Part shown: piece after piece, positions 61,851 through 64,000 of the stretch
Layout of the letters: each line of letters starts with the position of its first letter
How positions within the stretch are numbered: position 1 is the first letter of the stretch
From: Ligula intestinalis
Lineage: Eukaryota; Platyhelminthes; Cestoda; Diphyllobothriidea; Diphyllobothriidae
Assembly: GCA_036362985.1 (NCBI GenBank)
Contig: JAYGXS010000004.1
Location: 16,868,235-16,932,234, forward strand
Direction of reading: 5' to 3'
DNA: 64,000 nt
Translations under genes and position numbers: made by a program
The notes under the pieces: model-generated
Databases searched by the model: none
The model's input: only the letters and a program-made list of their open reading frames with translations
What the model was told of the DNA's origin: nothing

Positions 61851-64000
61851 AAGATACTGAGCGCGAAGAAGAGGGTAGGTAGTGACTAAAGTGGATGTTT
61901 CTCACAACAGCTTGAATATGAACAAAATCCCCGCGGATCACCATCTCAACCTCTCCGTATCAGTGCATCAGGTGAAAAATAGCTCTGGTTGTCGTCAGCT
62001 TGAGCCATGAGTTTCCTCTGACTGAAAGTACTTGAAAGTCTACTTGAGTCTGTGAAGAAAGTTACATTGATTTAAACCCCCCTACCATCGATTACAGCTT
62101 GCACGCTAGGATAGGTGCTGATAATGTGCTGGCGTGTGTGAAGTGGGTGTTAGCGCCACTGTGGGAATCCGTGATCGCTGACTCATCATGCCAAGGCTAA
62201 AGTCACGCTGACTACCCGCACCCCGGCCATCTCTCGCTCAAAGTCTTGCGCGACCTACTAACACGCTATGTCGCGGCCTGACCAATTACCATCAAGGTTG
62301 ACCAAGACAGAGACAGCTTTCGGCGGCAACCCGGATTACTTCCGCTAGACCACACTCCGGATTCCGTCCCTCAGGATGACCCCCACGCTCTTGCGCGGTT
62401 GAACGCCATGCCAGACCGAGTGGCAACGTCCTCCAAACTCTTCCGTATGGAATACATTATCCATACTACTCTGTCCTTCCCAAGACTTCTCGCCTTTCTC
62501 CTAAGTAACCTAGCCTGGAAGATCGCAGCCGTTAGGGTTAACTCTCTTAGCCTTAGCACCCCTCGATAGGTGTGTGTCACCCAGTGAACAGAAAAGGCCT
62601 CTTTAAATGAACCCACCACTTCTTACGTAGCATAGCAAAAGGCGGATGAGTAAGGTGAATGAAAGTGCGAAAAAAGAAAGAAGGGCAGTTGAGGCACTGC
62701 ATGCAGGTGTTTAGCCGGTTAGCGACAGGGTTTTGAATGGAGGAGGATGAGGAAGGGGCGTGTGAGCGAGCGAAGAACACGTCCTACCCCTGATTACTTC
62801 CCCGTTTGCATAAGGTTCTGAGCAGGCTGGAGTCCAGGAGAGTCCTCACGATTCCAAGGAGGCCGCAACCAGATCTAAAGCAGTGAACCAAGGTGGCAGG
62901 GACTGCGGGGTTTGTTGGTGGTGATAATGGCGAGGAAGCATTCCATCTCACTGGTTGTTACCTCATCTTGTTAGTAACTTGCACTTATGGACAGAAAGGT
63001 CCCGCGAAGGTTGGAACAAGGTAAAACGGGGGGCGGGAGGGGAAGGGAGGTACCTTAAACCAAAGTAAAAGAAGAAGGAAGAAAAAAAGAGAAAAAAAAA
63101 CAACATCTAGGATGGAGAAAGTAGCCTCCACCGTCTAGCACAGAGCAGGAGGGAACTGGTTTTAGTTGAAACGTCCTCAAAAAATAGACTCCCAGAGTTG
63201 CCAGACGGATGGCAGCATAATGAGAGGCGAGCTTGGACTGCAAATATCGAAAAGTTCGTGAGTGATCGAAAGGAGTGGCAGTTGCATGACGCCTAAAGTT
63301 GGGGGGGGGGGGGCGAGAGAGGGGGTACGTAAAAAACGCTTTTCACAGGCTGGCGCTTTGCACGGTCAGAAAGTAGAAAATTAACTTGCAAGCATCGGTA
63401 GGTGGAATGCAAGGCAGAGCTTATAATGTGATTATATGTGGCAACCATATTGACAGAAATGACCTTTTTGTGGTCGTCACATGGGCCAGCGCATGGGACT
63501 TGAGCAGCGTCTCTGGGGGCACGGAGGGGAAAGGTGGGACTTTGGTTGAGCGTAATAGGCAGCGTTAACAGCAGGCATGAGAAAAATTAACCCATTTTAC
63601 TGAGAAAACCAGGTTTTGGAATGCTACTGGATAGGCCACTGAAGCCCCCGGTTATGGTGCCGAGAAGGGAGCGTGTTGGACTGGAGGTGGACTCTGGCTG
63701 AACGGCGATCGTGGTCTCCTCCACCTAAAAACGAAGAAAAATGGTTTACTAGAGAGGAGGCATAAGAACTGCTGCTTTGCGTGCTACTGTTGACGTGGTG
63801 GTTCTGTGGCAAACAGTCAACAATGCTATCTTCCCTTTTGTTCTATGCCTTTTGCCCCAACGTCATACTCCTTCACAAGAAACTGTTAACGAGCCGCTGA
63901 CCTGAAGACCATTGATCGACTAGCCCCCCCGCGTACACACACGCGCGTTTAAACCAATCATGGTTGCCCAAGGGCCACTTAAATATGCCATCCCTCAGCC
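61851..64000. other. No recognisable gene; homopolymer tracts
   Basis: A G13-like run at 63301-63313 followed by a purine tract, and an A-rich tract at 63083-63101. Frames up to 82 codons show no domain. Confidence 0.4.

Noticed and set aside
63301..63330. G-run as a quadruplex or regulatory element
   Set aside because: A single long G homopolymer next to a purine tract looks like a simple repeat, and no gene context supports a role.
1..64000. CRISPR arrays, bacterial operons, riboswitches, rRNA genes
   Set aside because: No regularly spaced repeats, bacterial gene order or rRNA-like sequence was seen. The content is eukaryotic throughout.

Overview
The window looks like eukaryotic nuclear DNA from a flatworm with a transposon-rich genome, most likely a tapeworm. 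That is an inference from three things: CR1-like LINEs, Ty3/gypsy elements and Penelope-like elements (PLEs) packed back to back, very short introns (33-38 nt) in the one host gene, and mostly decayed reading frames. No species marker was seen. Identities rest on motifs read by eye, and copy-to-copy statements rest on comparing copies inside this window.

Layout. 1-861 (minus) holds a long open frame of unknown type that runs off the left edge. 2.5-4.6 kb holds anonymous dispersed repeats, including a foldback repeat. 4.6-13.1 kb is a nested structure: a plus-strand Ty3/gypsy element (4594-4698 plus 9373-13117) is split in its gag by a minus-strand CR1-like LINE (copy A, 4699-9372). Copy A itself carries a piece of a different gypsy reverse transcriptase (5481-5931). 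13.8-19.05 kb (C1) and 39.08-44.08 kb (C2) are two near-identical full-length copies of a second LINE family. 19.6-21.9 kb is a third LINE (D). 22.0-25.6 kb (B) is the sister of A. 26.2-27.7 kb (F), 28.97-29.88 kb and 30.4-35.2 kb (E family) are minus-strand LINEs. 46.4-49.4 kb and 50.75-51.3 kb are LINE debris.

Two PLEs (49.6-50.75 kb, 58.45-59.92 kb) encode GIY-YIG endonuclease domains. Each has an inverted piece of its own 3' end joined to its 5' side. The first carries a convincing hammerhead-ribozyme fold downstream of its ORF. The second has a 12-bp target duplication, and a related unoccupied site lies about 1 kb away.

The only recognisable host gene is a PRP38-family splicing factor (PRPF38B-like, five exons, 52078-54150). 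Its first intron appears to end in TG rather than AG, and its fourth intron holds a perfect 38-nt palindrome. A three-finger (Ly6-like) exon is possible near 61.4 kb. The remaining stretches (13.1-13.8, 28.0-29.0, 35.2-37.1, 44.1-46.4, 54.2-58.0, 60.2-60.9 and 61.9-64.0 kb) show nothing I can name.

The LINEs supply an endonuclease and reverse transcriptase for target-primed insertion, and every copy here has visible lesions. The gypsy element lacks recognisable LTRs. The window reads as a transposon graveyard with a few recent arrivals (C1, C2, PLE H1) around one conserved splicing gene.
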